From Coriobacteriia bacterium (GTDB lineage: Bacteria > Actinomycetota > Coriobacteriia > Anaerosomatales > Anaerosomataceae): 64,000 nt of DNA. Location of the stretch: contig JAUSBK010000008.1 of assembly GCA_030652115.1 (NCBI GenBank), forward strand, positions 124,001 through 188,000. Direction: 5' to 3'. The notes beneath the pieces are model-generated. The model saw nothing but the letters and a program-made list of their open reading frames with translations. It made no database searches and was not told the DNA's origin. Below are positions 56,612 to 64,000 of this stretch, piece by piece. Position 1 is the stretch's first letter; each line of letters opens with the position of its first letter. The position numbers and the translations under genes were made by a program.

Positions 56612-57277
56612 ATGGAGCACGTCGTTTCGAGCGCCCTTATTGGCGAGATCGAAGAGGCGCTCGGCCAAGTGTCCGAGATTCGTGCAGTGCGCGTGGTCAC
56701 GTCGTCCGACGGGTTCATAGACGAGATCCACGTTCTCGCGCTGCCCTCCAAGGCGCCCAAGCAGCTGGTGCGCGATATCGAGTCCACTCTCATGGCTGCC
56801 TTTGGCATCGCCATCGACCACAAGAAGATCTCCATCGCCCAGCTGGGGCAGGAGTCCGTGCCTATCACCACAGAGTCCGCCAAGCTCAAGGCACGGGCGC
56901 AGATCAAGAACATCAACGTTGAGGTAGCGGGCGTCTACGTGAACATCTCGGTGGCGCTCGAGCTCGAGGGCGAGCTGTTCGTGGGCCGCGCTACCGGGCC
57001 GGCGAGCCGTACCGGGCGGGAGCGCCTGGTGGCCGAAGCCACGCTCGATGCCATCGCGCAGTACCTGCAGGGCGCGTTCACCTTCGCGCTCGAAGATGTG
57101 GAGATCATCCGCCTGGGTAGGGAGAGCATCGCCTGCGCGTGCGTGGTGCTCGTGACCTCGCTGGGCGAGCAGGCGTTTGCGGGCTCCGCGCTCGTGCGCC
57201 AGAATGACAAAGATTCCATCGTCCGAGCCACGCTCGATGCCATTAACCGGCGGCTCGGCTTCTTGACAACCCCATAG
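56612..57277 (+). CDS. conserved protein of unknown function, possible internal repeat
   Basis: The 221-residue soluble protein has an N-terminal alpha/beta segment (EIRAVRVVTSSDGFIDEIHVLAL, then VRDIESTLMAAFGIAIDHKKISIAQL), like a small ACT- or ferredoxin-type unit, and a second region VEVAGVYVNISVALELEGELFVGRATGPASRTGRERLVAEATLDAIAQYL ending VRATLDAINRRLG. The ATLDAI blocks at the end of each part suggest two related sub-domains. I do not recognise the family. The ATG at 56612 follows AGGAGA by 6-7 bases, preferred over the ATG at 56597. A strong promoter and the following signalling genes suggest a regulated role. Confidence 0.6.
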   Translation: MEHVVSSALIGEIEEALGQVSEIRAVRVVTSSDGFIDEIHVLALPSKAPKQLVRDIESTLMAAFGIAIDHKKISIAQLGQESVPITTESAKLKARAQIKNINVEVAGVYVNISVALELEGELFVGRATGPASRTGRERLVAEATLDAIAQYLQGAFTFALEDVEIIRLGRESIACACVVLVTSLGEQAFAGSALVRQNDKDSIVRATLDAINRRLGFLTTP

Positions 57278-57410
57278 ATGATCCCAGTTTGGGCCAACGC
57301 CGTGGCAATCCGTTGGAACACTGTCAGCAACCTACTGAGCGGAGCGGACAGGGTTCTTCCGTCACTAGCGGGATGGGAGAAGACACCACCTAGACAGGGG
57401 GTCTTCTCAC

Positions 57411-57485
57411 ATGAAGCGTATCGCCTTTTTGCTCGCCTCGCTTGCTGCTCTCGTCATGGGCGGCGGCGCTGTTTGGAAGTGGTAA
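57411..57485 (+). CDS. 24-residue hydrophobic microprotein
   Basis: A short ORF starting MKRIAFLLASLAA and ending GGGAVWKW, with TAA at 57483-57485. It has one basic start, one membrane-length hydrophobic stretch and a Trp-Lys-Trp end, like a single-pass small membrane peptide. An AGGGGG site lies about 10 bases before the ATG. It lies in a 257-bp gap before the HD-GYP gene. It overlaps a possible longer start of that gene in another frame. Expression is not proven; it could be a leader peptide. Confidence 0.4.
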   Translation: MKRIAFLLASLAALVMGGGAVWKW

Positions 57486-57534
57486 GTGCTTTACCCATCG
57501 GCGTTGGCCCAAGTACGTCGTGTGGTGGATCAAC

Positions 57535-58809
57535 ATGATTCCCACACGAATGAGACTATATGTTTGGGCGATCGTGCTGCTGGCTGGCGGCGTGGCGGCT
57601 CTTGTTGTACCCACGCATCCTGTGACTGACTGGCGGCCGCTGCTTGTCCTTGGTGGCGTTGTTCTCGCATTGAGCAGTGTGGCGGCCGAGCTTCCGTTCG
57701 CCACTTCCATATCCATGGCCTATGCGGCCCTTTTCGCCGCACTCGTCTACTCAGGTCCAGTTGGTGCAGGCTTCGTTGGGTGTCTGTGCGCATTCTCACT
57801 GCAGGAGGTGCGCGAGCATAAGCCGGCGCTACTGATCATTGGCAATGGTGCGCAGATTGCTCTCGCGTGCATGATTGCTGGTCTCGTCTACGAGAGTATC
57901 GGGGGTCATCTGCTCCAACTAGGCCCGCCGGCGGACGTGACTGTCGGCAGCGGCCTGCTGGCGCCTCTTGCGGCAACCACGGTCTTCTTCGCGTGTAATC
58001 TCGTGCTTGTTGGCGTGGGGGTCGCCCTCAAGACAGGCATGAGCGCGAAGATGACTATCAGGGCTCTTGAACCTGCCGCCTATTGGGTTAGTCTCGTCGT
58101 CCTCGCACTGCTCGGCTACGTCATGGCGCACCTGATGAGTCTATCCTCGTGGCTAGGCGTTCTGCTCTTGGTGCTACCCTTCCTGGCCGCTCGGCGAACG
58201 TTCCGCGTGTACGTTGAATTGTCCGAGGCGTACGCCTCAACGGTGCGTTCTCTGGTGACGGCAATCGAGGCCAAAGACCCCTACACGCGGGGTCACTCGG
58301 AACGCGTCGCGGTCTACACGCGTAGGCTCGGGGATCACCTTGGTCTGCCACGAGCACAGCTGGATCTGCTCGAGCGCGCGGCCCTGCTCCACGACGTAGG
58401 GAAGATCGGCATCGAGCTGGACACGCTGAGCTCCCCGATGCAACTCAGCGCCGAGGAGGTCCGGCTCATTCGACGGCACCCTGTGCTGGGCAGTGAGCTT
58501 GTCAGTGATGTCGAGTTCCTCGCAGACATCGTGCCCGTCATCCGGCATCACCACGAGCGTTACGACGGGGCCGGGTACCCTGATGGGTTGGCTGGCGTGG
58601 ACATTCCGCTACTTGCTCGAGTGATGGCCGTCGCGGACTCCTATGACGCGATGACGTCGAATCGGGCCTATCGCCCAGCGATGACACAAGAGCAGGCGAT
58701 CGTCGAGATTGAGCGGGTTGCGGGCACGCAACTCGACCGCAACATGGCTCTGCAGTTCACTTCGATGCTCGCCGACGGTCAGGAAGTGGGGATGCCGCAT
58801 GAGGCGTGA
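57535..58809 (+). CDS. HD-GYP domain protein with N-terminal membrane sensor
   Basis: HD-GYP enzymes hydrolyse cyclic di-GMP (or related cyclic dinucleotides). The 424-residue protein has about 8 membrane helices in residues 5-220 resembling a MASE-type sensor, followed by SLVTAIEAKDPYTRGHSERVAVYT, LLHDVGKIGI (HD motif near residue 285) and HHHERYDGAGYPDGLAG (GYP motif near 338), plus ARVMAVADSYDAMTSNRAYRPAM. All motifs for activity are present. The chosen ATG at 57535 (MIPTRMRLYVW) has a weak GTGGAT site; the frame continues upstream to 57442. The stop lies 11 bp inside the next gene. Confidence 0.88.
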   Translation: MIPTRMRLYVWAIVLLAGGVAALVVPTHPVTDWRPLLVLGGVVLALSSVAAELPFATSISMAYAALFAALVYSGPVGAGFVGCLCAFSLQEVREHKPALLIIGNGAQIALACMIAGLVYESIGGHLLQLGPPADVTVGSGLLAPLAATTVFFACNLVLVGVGVALKTGMSAKMTIRALEPAAYWVSLVVLALLGYVMAHLMSLSSWLGVLLLVLPFLAARRTFRVYVELSEAYASTVRSLVTAIEAKDPYTRGHSERVAVYTRRLGDHLGLPRAQLDLLERAALLHDVGKIGIELDTLSSPMQLSAEEVRLIRRHPVLGSELVSDVEFLADIVPVIRHHHERYDGAGYPDGLAGVDIPLLARVMAVADSYDAMTSNRAYRPAMTQEQAIVEIERVAGTQLDRNMALQFTSMLADGQEVGMPHEA

Positions 58810-60007
58810 TCCCAACCCCCTGCATGCCTCAAGAACCCCACGCCAGCTCTGGTATCTCACCGCGCTGATCGGCCTTGGATTCCTTGCGATCGCGGCCATC
58901 TGGCCTGGTCGTGATATGGGGTTTGACCCCGCTCTCGCCGCGGGTCTCGCCGCCGCGTTCTTCGCCACCCGACTCCTCACTATTCGGCTCCCGCAGGGTG
59001 ACGACGTCTATGTGACGCTGGTGGTCGGACTGGTCGCCCTGGCGGTAGCGGACATCACTGTAGCGGTGGCTGCATCCGCGCTGGCCGGAGTCGTTGAGTC
59101 GATTGCGCGGTTCTCGCAATCATCGAGACCGGCGGCCGTCTCGCGCGCTCTAGATGCGACACGCGCTACTGCCGTACTAGCCCTGATGGCGCCCTGGCAG
59201 CTGGTACTCCATCGATCTCTGAGCGCGACAGCTCACGACGATACCCTGATCATGTGGCTGCTGGTGGCTGGGATGATGTACTCGGGGCTGGACATCCTCA
59301 CGATGGCGGTCCAGCAGCGCATCGCAGGCGGTCTGCCGGTGATCCAGGGCATCGCAACGCTGCAGCGCCCCCTGGCGACGATGTACCTCGTGCACCTAGC
59401 GATGGCGGCAGTAGCGGTGCGCCTCTATGCCGAGTCGGCTTCGTGGGCTTTCCCTATTGCTCTGCTGCTCACGCTGATTCTGCAGAACAGCTTCAACCTG
59501 TATCTGCGGATCCGCAGAGGCTACGCCGACACGATCGGTGCGCTCGCGCATGCGGCGGAGTTGGATCGACCGCATGACTCCGGACACGCCCGGCGTGTTG
59601 CGGACCTTGCGGTCGCGGTCGGTCGCCGGATGGGGCTGTCGAGCCGGGAGTTGGAGCGCATCGGTTACGCTGCGTTGCTTCACGACATCGGCCGGATGGG
59701 CGATGTGGGCGATGACATGAGCGGAGTTCATGCACACCGAGGGGCCGAGATCGTGACTTCGATCCCGTTTCTTGAAGATGTGGCACCGCTGATTGAGCGT
59801 CCATGCGAGGACGACGCTGCACGCCAACCCGTCGGTGCCGAGATCGTCCGAGTATGTTCTCACTACGATCGACTTCGAGCGAATGTCGGTGCCCAGCAGG
59901 CGCTCGACGAGCTGATCGAGGAGTCCGGCGGCCTGAGCGGCCGCGTGCTGGAGATTCTCAATGACGTTGTCCGAAACCCGCACGCGAGGGTCGGTGCGGT
60001 TCGGTGA
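58799..60007 (+). CDS. membrane protein with a degenerate HD domain
   Basis: The 402-residue protein has about 8 membrane helices similar in layout to the preceding gene, then an HD domain: AAELDRPHDSGHARRVADLAVAVGRRM, LLHDIGRMGD and HAHRGAEIV. The GYP motif is lost (VCSHYDRLRANVGAQQALDEL), and this part is shorter. It is probably an inactive or altered paralogue of the neighbouring HD-GYP protein, perhaps regulating it or acting as a sensor. It starts 11 bp inside the end of that gene and overlaps the next start by 4 bases. Confidence 0.8.
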   Translation: MRRDPNPLHASRTPRQLWYLTALIGLGFLAIAAIWPGRDMGFDPALAAGLAAAFFATRLLTIRLPQGDDVYVTLVVGLVALAVADITVAVAASALAGVVESIARFSQSSRPAAVSRALDATRATAVLALMAPWQLVLHRSLSATAHDDTLIMWLLVAGMMYSGLDILTMAVQQRIAGGLPVIQGIATLQRPLATMYLVHLAMAAVAVRLYAESASWAFPIALLLTLILQNSFNLYLRIRRGYADTIGALAHAAELDRPHDSGHARRVADLAVAVGRRMGLSSRELERIGYAALLHDIGRMGDVGDDMSGVHAHRGAEIVTSIPFLEDVAPLIERPCEDDAARQPVGAEIVRVCSHYDRLRANVGAQQALDELIEESGGLSGRVLEILNDVVRNPHARVGAVR

Positions 60008-60564
60008 TCATGGCCGAGATCATCATCGTGGGTCTGGCTCTGTCCCTCGCCGCGGGTGGCTCCCTCAAGAACCTCGCGCAGGAGCCGCTGAAGGGTGAGT
60101 GGGCGCTGCTCCTGCTTCTCCCGGCACAGCTGCTCTGGCCCGGAGTGTCTGCTCGTCTGGGCCTTGAGTGCGCCTTGAGCATCATCATCTGGCTGCTCAT
60201 GATGGCGAGTCTCGCTGCAGTGCTGATGTTGAACGCCCCGCGCCGCTGGATGCTTGGCTTTGCCGCGCTCGGGATTGCAGCCAACATCCTCGTGATCGGC
60301 CTCAATCAGGCGATGCCTGTGGACATCCGGGCGGCCTCGGAGATTGGTGCCACCCGGGTGGCCTCGCGCGAAGCCCTCGCGAACGACTGCCTGCACGAAG
60401 AGATGACGGAGGACACGGCGCTCCTGCTTCTCGCCGATGTGATAGCCGTGCCGGGACCTCCCTGGCAGCGAGGCGTGCTAAGCGTCGGTGATCTTCTGCT
60501 TGCGCTGGGACTTGGAGGCTGGGTGTTCGCCGCCTGCAAGGGTGGTCGCGTCCAAGTTGTCTAG
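60004..60564 (+). CDS. DUF5317-type membrane protein
   Basis: The 186-residue protein has four or five hydrophobic segments: EIIIVGLALSLAAGGS, WALLLLLPAQLLWPG, LSIIIWLLMMASLAAVLML, LGFAALGIAANILVIGL, and a C-terminal VLSVGDLLLALGLGGWVF typical of DUF5317. Between the last two lies an extracytoplasmic segment of about 55 residues. Function is unknown. GTG start at 60004 within the previous stop; an ATG at 60010 is the alternative. It completes the HD-GYP/HD/DUF5317 operon. Confidence 0.75.
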   Translation: MIMAEIIIVGLALSLAAGGSLKNLAQEPLKGEWALLLLLPAQLLWPGVSARLGLECALSIIIWLLMMASLAAVLMLNAPRRWMLGFAALGIAANILVIGLNQAMPVDIRAASEIGATRVASREALANDCLHEEMTEDTALLLLADVIAVPGPPWQRGVLSVGDLLLALGLGGWVFAACKGGRVQVV

Positions 60565-60668
60565 CGTGACGCGTCCTATTCGGGTTGACTGTTGCGCTGC
60601 TGCTAATCATGCGGTGAAATAGCGCATAGCCTCTCGGGGTCTCCAGAGCCAGTTCTTAGGGGGGAACA

Positions 60669-63600
60669 ATGGCAGGGGTGGAGGCCGTCTCGCGCGGTAT
60701 TCCGAATTTCGGTCCGGTCGTCAAGCGCAAGCACATTCTGAATGCCGCTCGGCTCGGCTGCCCGGCGCTCACGGTTGTGTGCGCGCCACCCGGGTATGGC
60801 AAGAGCGTCCTAGCAGCACAGCTTGCGGGAGAGTCGCGCGCGGATTCTGCGCTGTGGGTGCCACTGTACGACCTGGACATGCGCACGGACGAATGGCTAG
60901 GACGCGTCGCGGAGGCACTGGTTCCCGGCGCCGGGACATCCAGTACGGCGGCTGAGGCTCTTCCGCAATTCAGTCCAGACGTCGCCCACGGCGACGTCAT
61001 GCTGCGCATCCGGAACGGGCTCTCATGTCACACCGGTCGCGTAATTGACATAGTGCTCGACGGTGCGAACCGTGTGGAGGAGCTACGCTCACTGCAGGGC
61101 CTTGCGGACCTGCTTCGTAGGTGCACCTCGCAGGCGAGCAGGGTGTTAATCACATGCAGGGCTATCGCCGATGACACACGCGTGTCCAGCCCGTCTCTTC
61201 TGTGGCTGATTGGCCACGATGAATTGCGGTTCGATTCTTCTGAGGTTGTTGAGTTAATCATGCTCGCAGGCGAGGGCGTGATTGCCGAGTCTCGGGCGCT
61301 TCAGCTCATGGATCGTTTCTCCGGCCATCCTGCCCTAACATCGCTAATGGCTAGGCACGGACGCATCGACGATGCGGTCGATCCACCGCAGGACCTCGTA
61401 TGGTACACACGCAGGCTTGTCGCGGAGTGTGACGTCAGTACTCTGCAAGACGCGTACTGTGCCGCGCTGCTTCACGAGGGCCCGGCTTCGGAGTTGAACA
61501 GCTGTGTGGAGCAGGCAGGGTTTGGAGGATGTGACTGGTTTGCCCTGCAAGATCTGGCGCCACTACTGAAGGCGGTTGTGGATGTTGACGGTAGCCCCGT
61601 GGACTTCAGGATTCACGCGGTCTTGCGCGAGGCGATTCTGTTTGAGGCGGCTCGTCGATTGGATTCGCTTGACTGTGCATCGCTTAGGGCGTCTGCGTTA
61701 GCGCGCATGACCCATACCAGGGACTACTCGCGAGTTGCCGGTACCTTATGGGCAGCTTGTACCGGTGACGAGGCATCGGAGTGGTGCGAGAACCACGGCA
61801 TGAGTCTGCTGCATCAGTGTGGATCGTCCACGGTGGAACGATGTCTCCGGAAGATCCCTCCGATGACACTGTCCTCGAGTGCGCGGCTACTGCTCCTCAG
61901 GTCGGCCACGATGCGGGAGCAAGAGCGCAGAGACGAGGCGCTGATGCATGCGAAGCTTGCACAGCGTATCGCGGAGGCTGATGCGGATTTCGAGACACAG
62001 GCCCGAGCGTTGCTCTTCGAGGTGCGCCTGGCAATCGACTATGCTGATCTGCCGATGGCCGGGGCGGCTCTCAACGAGCTGAGTGGGCCACTTCGCGCGA
62101 ACCTGAGCGCCTCGGCTGACTGTCTGTTCCTGGCTTATGCGTCGCTACTCCACGCGCAGTCAGCAGACTGTGTCGAGTCAGGCGAGACCCTGAATCAAGC
62201 GATCATGTCCCTCAATGCACTCCCGGAGACCACGCATGAGGCAGTCTGGGCGGTCAACTGCATCGCCGGAGTGGCAGGACTGCTTCATGGGCGATGGGAC
62301 GAGGCCAACCTCCTGTTTCTAAAGGCCTGTCGTTGGTCAGGCATCAGTCCACTTCAAGTCCTGCAGCTGCGTGCGAACGGTGCTGTAGCCCACATGGAGT
62401 TGGGTTCGCTGTGCGAAGCTGAATCACTTCTGCGTGGCGTACTGGCGGACGCTCGAGACGCGGGTCTCTCGCTGCTCGGCGCGTACGCGCTTGGAACGCT
62501 CGCCGGGGTTCGTTGGCCTTCGGACTCGCGGGAGTCCGCATCCTTGTGGGCTGACTGTCAGCGCGCGATGCGAGATCATGGTGATCTTGTTGGGGAGTCG
62601 ATGGAGCACATACTTCAGTCGATGCTCTGTCGCGCGGCCCACTCCGGTGAGCAGGCGTTGGCCCACGCCGAGAGTGCGATGGCGCAAGTGCAGGAGGTGG
62701 GTGAGTCCGCACGCCTCCTCCGTCTTTCAGCCGAAATCGAGATTGCAGCGTCGATGCTTGCGCTGGGTGACCGTTGGGGTGCACGGCGTGTCTCCTCCCG
62801 GGCTGCCGAGGAACTCCAAGGAACGCAGGCGAATGCGCACCTCCTCTGCATCCACATGATCCTAGCGGAGCTTGACCGCTTGGAGGGCAAACACGAGTCC
62901 GCGACGGCCGGCTTACAGCACTTTGCAGAATACGTCTCCACCGGCTCCGCCAACTGGCGGTTGGCGATGTATGTGCGTGCATTCCCGGGTCTCCTCGGGG
63001 TGCTTGTTCGGGCCTTCAGCCCTGGGAACCTGCCGCTTCGCATGCTGCGACTCGTTCCTGAGGAGGTGATCGATACCGCGTGCGCTTGCGCCGCTGGCAG
63101 CATCGGCCCGGAGGACAGGCAGGTGTTGCTCGCTCGATCGCGGGGCACCGAGGACCCGGCTCGCGCGCAGACAGCATCTCCCCCGACGTGTACGGTTCGC
63201 TTCTTCGGCGGATTTGAAGTGACCGTGGACGGGCATGTCGTCGAGGACTCGCATTGGCGCAAGCGCAAGGTGCGCCTGCTGTTCGCGATGCTTGCGGCCG
63301 GTCGGGGGCAGGAGCTCCCGAGAGATGTCATCCTCGAGCGGCTGTGGCCGGGAATGGAGGAAGACCGCGCGCGTCGCAACTTCTACGTCACATGGAGCGC
63401 GATGAAGCGCGCACTGAGCAGTGAATCCTCCGCCGACATCACGGGCCGCTACGCACTTTGCTCGAGCGGGGTGTGTCGCGTTACCCGCGCCGTCAGGAGC
63501 GACCTCGACGCGTTTTGCGAGGCGATCGAGGTTCTCCGTGCGGCCAACGCTCGCGAGGACATCACCGGCGTCCTGGTTGCGGCGCGACGTCTCGTTGGCG

Positions 63601-63977
63601 TCTACACGGGTGATTTCCTGCCGGGTGATGTCTACGAGGAGTGGTTCACGGATGTACGTGAGCAGGCGAAGCATGAATTCTGCGATGCGATGTTGGTGGC
63701 CGCAGAAGGCGCCGAGGCTACAGGAAACACCTCGGAGGCGCTTGCGTTCTTGAGGAAGGCGGGAGTTGTCGACCCGTGGCGCGAGGACATCTACCAGAGG
63801 ACTATGCGGTGTCAGATTGGCGCGGGACAACGCAGCCGGGCCATAGAGACCTACATGGCGTGCCGAGGGAGGCTCGTCGATGACCTGGGAATCGATCCCT
63901 CCACGGAAACAACGAGGCTCTACGAGGCGGTTCTGGCTATGGACTCGGAGACTCGCGAGATCGCACCCGGCGTTTAG
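60669..63977 (+). CDS. large BTAD-containing ATPase/TPR transcriptional regulator
   Basis: The 1102-residue protein is a signal-integrating activator of the STAND type. It has a P-loop APPGYGKS (39-46) with a Walker B-like IDIVLDGANRV near 125, a long TPR-like helical middle (about 380-800), a winged-helix DNA-binding segment from residue 840 (FFGGFEVTVDGHVVEDSHWRKRKVRLLFAML, ERLWPGMEEDRARRNFYVTWSAMKRAL), and a C-terminal BTAD domain (LVGVYTGDFLPGDVYEEWFTDVREQ, LVDDLGIDPSTETTRLYE). This order is that of large AfsR/LuxR-like regulators with a BTAD output. Codon use is less GC-biased than in the housekeeping genes. Targets are unknown. Confidence 0.85.
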   Translation: MAGVEAVSRGIPNFGPVVKRKHILNAARLGCPALTVVCAPPGYGKSVLAAQLAGESRADSALWVPLYDLDMRTDEWLGRVAEALVPGAGTSSTAAEALPQFSPDVAHGDVMLRIRNGLSCHTGRVIDIVLDGANRVEELRSLQGLADLLRRCTSQASRVLITCRAIADDTRVSSPSLLWLIGHDELRFDSSEVVELIMLAGEGVIAESRALQLMDRFSGHPALTSLMARHGRIDDAVDPPQDLVWYTRRLVAECDVSTLQDAYCAALLHEGPASELNSCVEQAGFGGCDWFALQDLAPLLKAVVDVDGSPVDFRIHAVLREAILFEAARRLDSLDCASLRASALARMTHTRDYSRVAGTLWAACTGDEASEWCENHGMSLLHQCGSSTVERCLRKIPPMTLSSSARLLLLRSATMREQERRDEALMHAKLAQRIAEADADFETQARALLFEVRLAIDYADLPMAGAALNELSGPLRANLSASADCLFLAYASLLHAQSADCVESGETLNQAIMSLNALPETTHEAVWAVNCIAGVAGLLHGRWDEANLLFLKACRWSGISPLQVLQLRANGAVAHMELGSLCEAESLLRGVLADARDAGLSLLGAYALGTLAGVRWPSDSRESASLWADCQRAMRDHGDLVGESMEHILQSMLCRAAHSGEQALAHAESAMAQVQEVGESARLLRLSAEIEIAASMLALGDRWGARRVSSRAAEELQGTQANAHLLCIHMILAELDRLEGKHESATAGLQHFAEYVSTGSANWRLAMYVRAFPGLLGVLVRAFSPGNLPLRMLRLVPEEVIDTACACAAGSIGPEDRQVLLARSRGTEDPARAQTASPPTCTVRFFGGFEVTVDGHVVEDSHWRKRKVRLLFAMLAAGRGQELPRDVILERLWPGMEEDRARRNFYVTWSAMKRALSSESSADITGRYALCSSGVCRVTRAVRSDLDAFCEAIEVLRAANAREDITGVLVAARRLVGVYTGDFLPGDVYEEWFTDVREQAKHEFCDAMLVAAEGAEATGNTSEALAFLRKAGVVDPWREDIYQRTMRCQIGAGQRSRAIETYMACRGRLVDDLGIDPSTETTRLYEAVLAMDSETREIAPGV

Positions 63978-64000
63978 ATTCAGTTAACGTCCAGCTAAGA

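Noticed and set aside
60669-63977. MalT-type LuxR regulator
   Set aside because: The ATPase and TPR parts fit, but the C-terminus is a winged helix plus BTAD domain, not a LuxR helix-turn-helix.

Overview
The window is dense, GC-rich bacterial chromosome with short gaps, many GTG starts, many 4-base stop/start overlaps, and -35/-10 promoters with TATNNT or TACAAT -10 boxes. Gene content suggests an actinobacterium from a deep, probably anaerobic, Coriobacteriia-like lineage (Anaerosomatales/OPB41 type). The reasons are the order rho-rpmE-thyX-DUF1385-prfA-prmC-tsaC-rpiB-glyA-upp, a WecA/LytR-CpsA-Psr envelope without mycolate genes, and CD225/DUF2752 proteins. The lineage is an inference; no rRNA or tRNA gene was recognised.

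Layout. 1-2.2 kb: tail of a membrane protein, rlmH, and two small genes. 2.4-8.4 kb: argS, lysA, hom and thrB (arginyl-tRNA, lysine and threonine branches). 8.5-13.6 kb: a tight operon of a metallophosphoesterase, cyclic 2,3-diphosphoglycerate synthetase, 2-phosphoglycerate kinase, a fructose-6-phosphate aldolase/transaldolase and rho. 13.8-23.1 kb: a DUF302 gene behind a palindromic operator, then translation and nucleotide genes (rpmE, thyX, prfA, prmC, tsaC, rpiB, glyA, upp, dCMP deaminase) and the undecaprenyl-phosphate sugar transferase. 23.2-30.2 kb: a complete F-type ATP synthase operon, atpIBEFHAGDC. 30.3-46 kb: envelope genes (murA, fabZ, UDP-sugar dehydrogenase, LCP ligase, two glycosyltransferases, L,D-transpeptidase, flippase, two O-antigen-ligase-like proteins), interrupted by a purine nucleoside phosphorylase and adenosylhomocysteinase. 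46-50.2 kb: two toxin-antitoxin pairs, mtnA, an AEC transporter and comF. 50.2-54.5 kb: a candidate structured RNA and a polar amino-acid ABC transporter. 54.6-57.3 kb: CD225 and DUF2752 membrane proteins, long-form HPF and an unknown protein. 57.4-64 kb: a 24-codon hydrophobic microORF, an HD-GYP membrane protein, a degenerate HD membrane protein, a DUF5317 protein and a 1102-aa ATPase/TPR/BTAD regulator.

How the genes fit together. dCMP deaminase supplies dUMP for ThyX, while GlyA supplies methylene-folate. WecA, the UDP-sugar dehydrogenase, glycosyltransferases, flippase, ligases and LCP protein form a plausible route for a wall-linked or surface polysaccharide. PNP, AhcY and MtnA handle adenosine and methylthio-compounds. 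The most notable items are: a natural circular permutation of a family-3 solute-binding protein (51468-52343); its partner permease, which carries an extracytoplasmic FHA-like insertion (52441-53766); a two-enzyme cyclic-2,3-diphosphoglycerate pathway in a bacterium (9299-11601); and an unassigned, highly structured leader or ncRNA (about 50262-50520).
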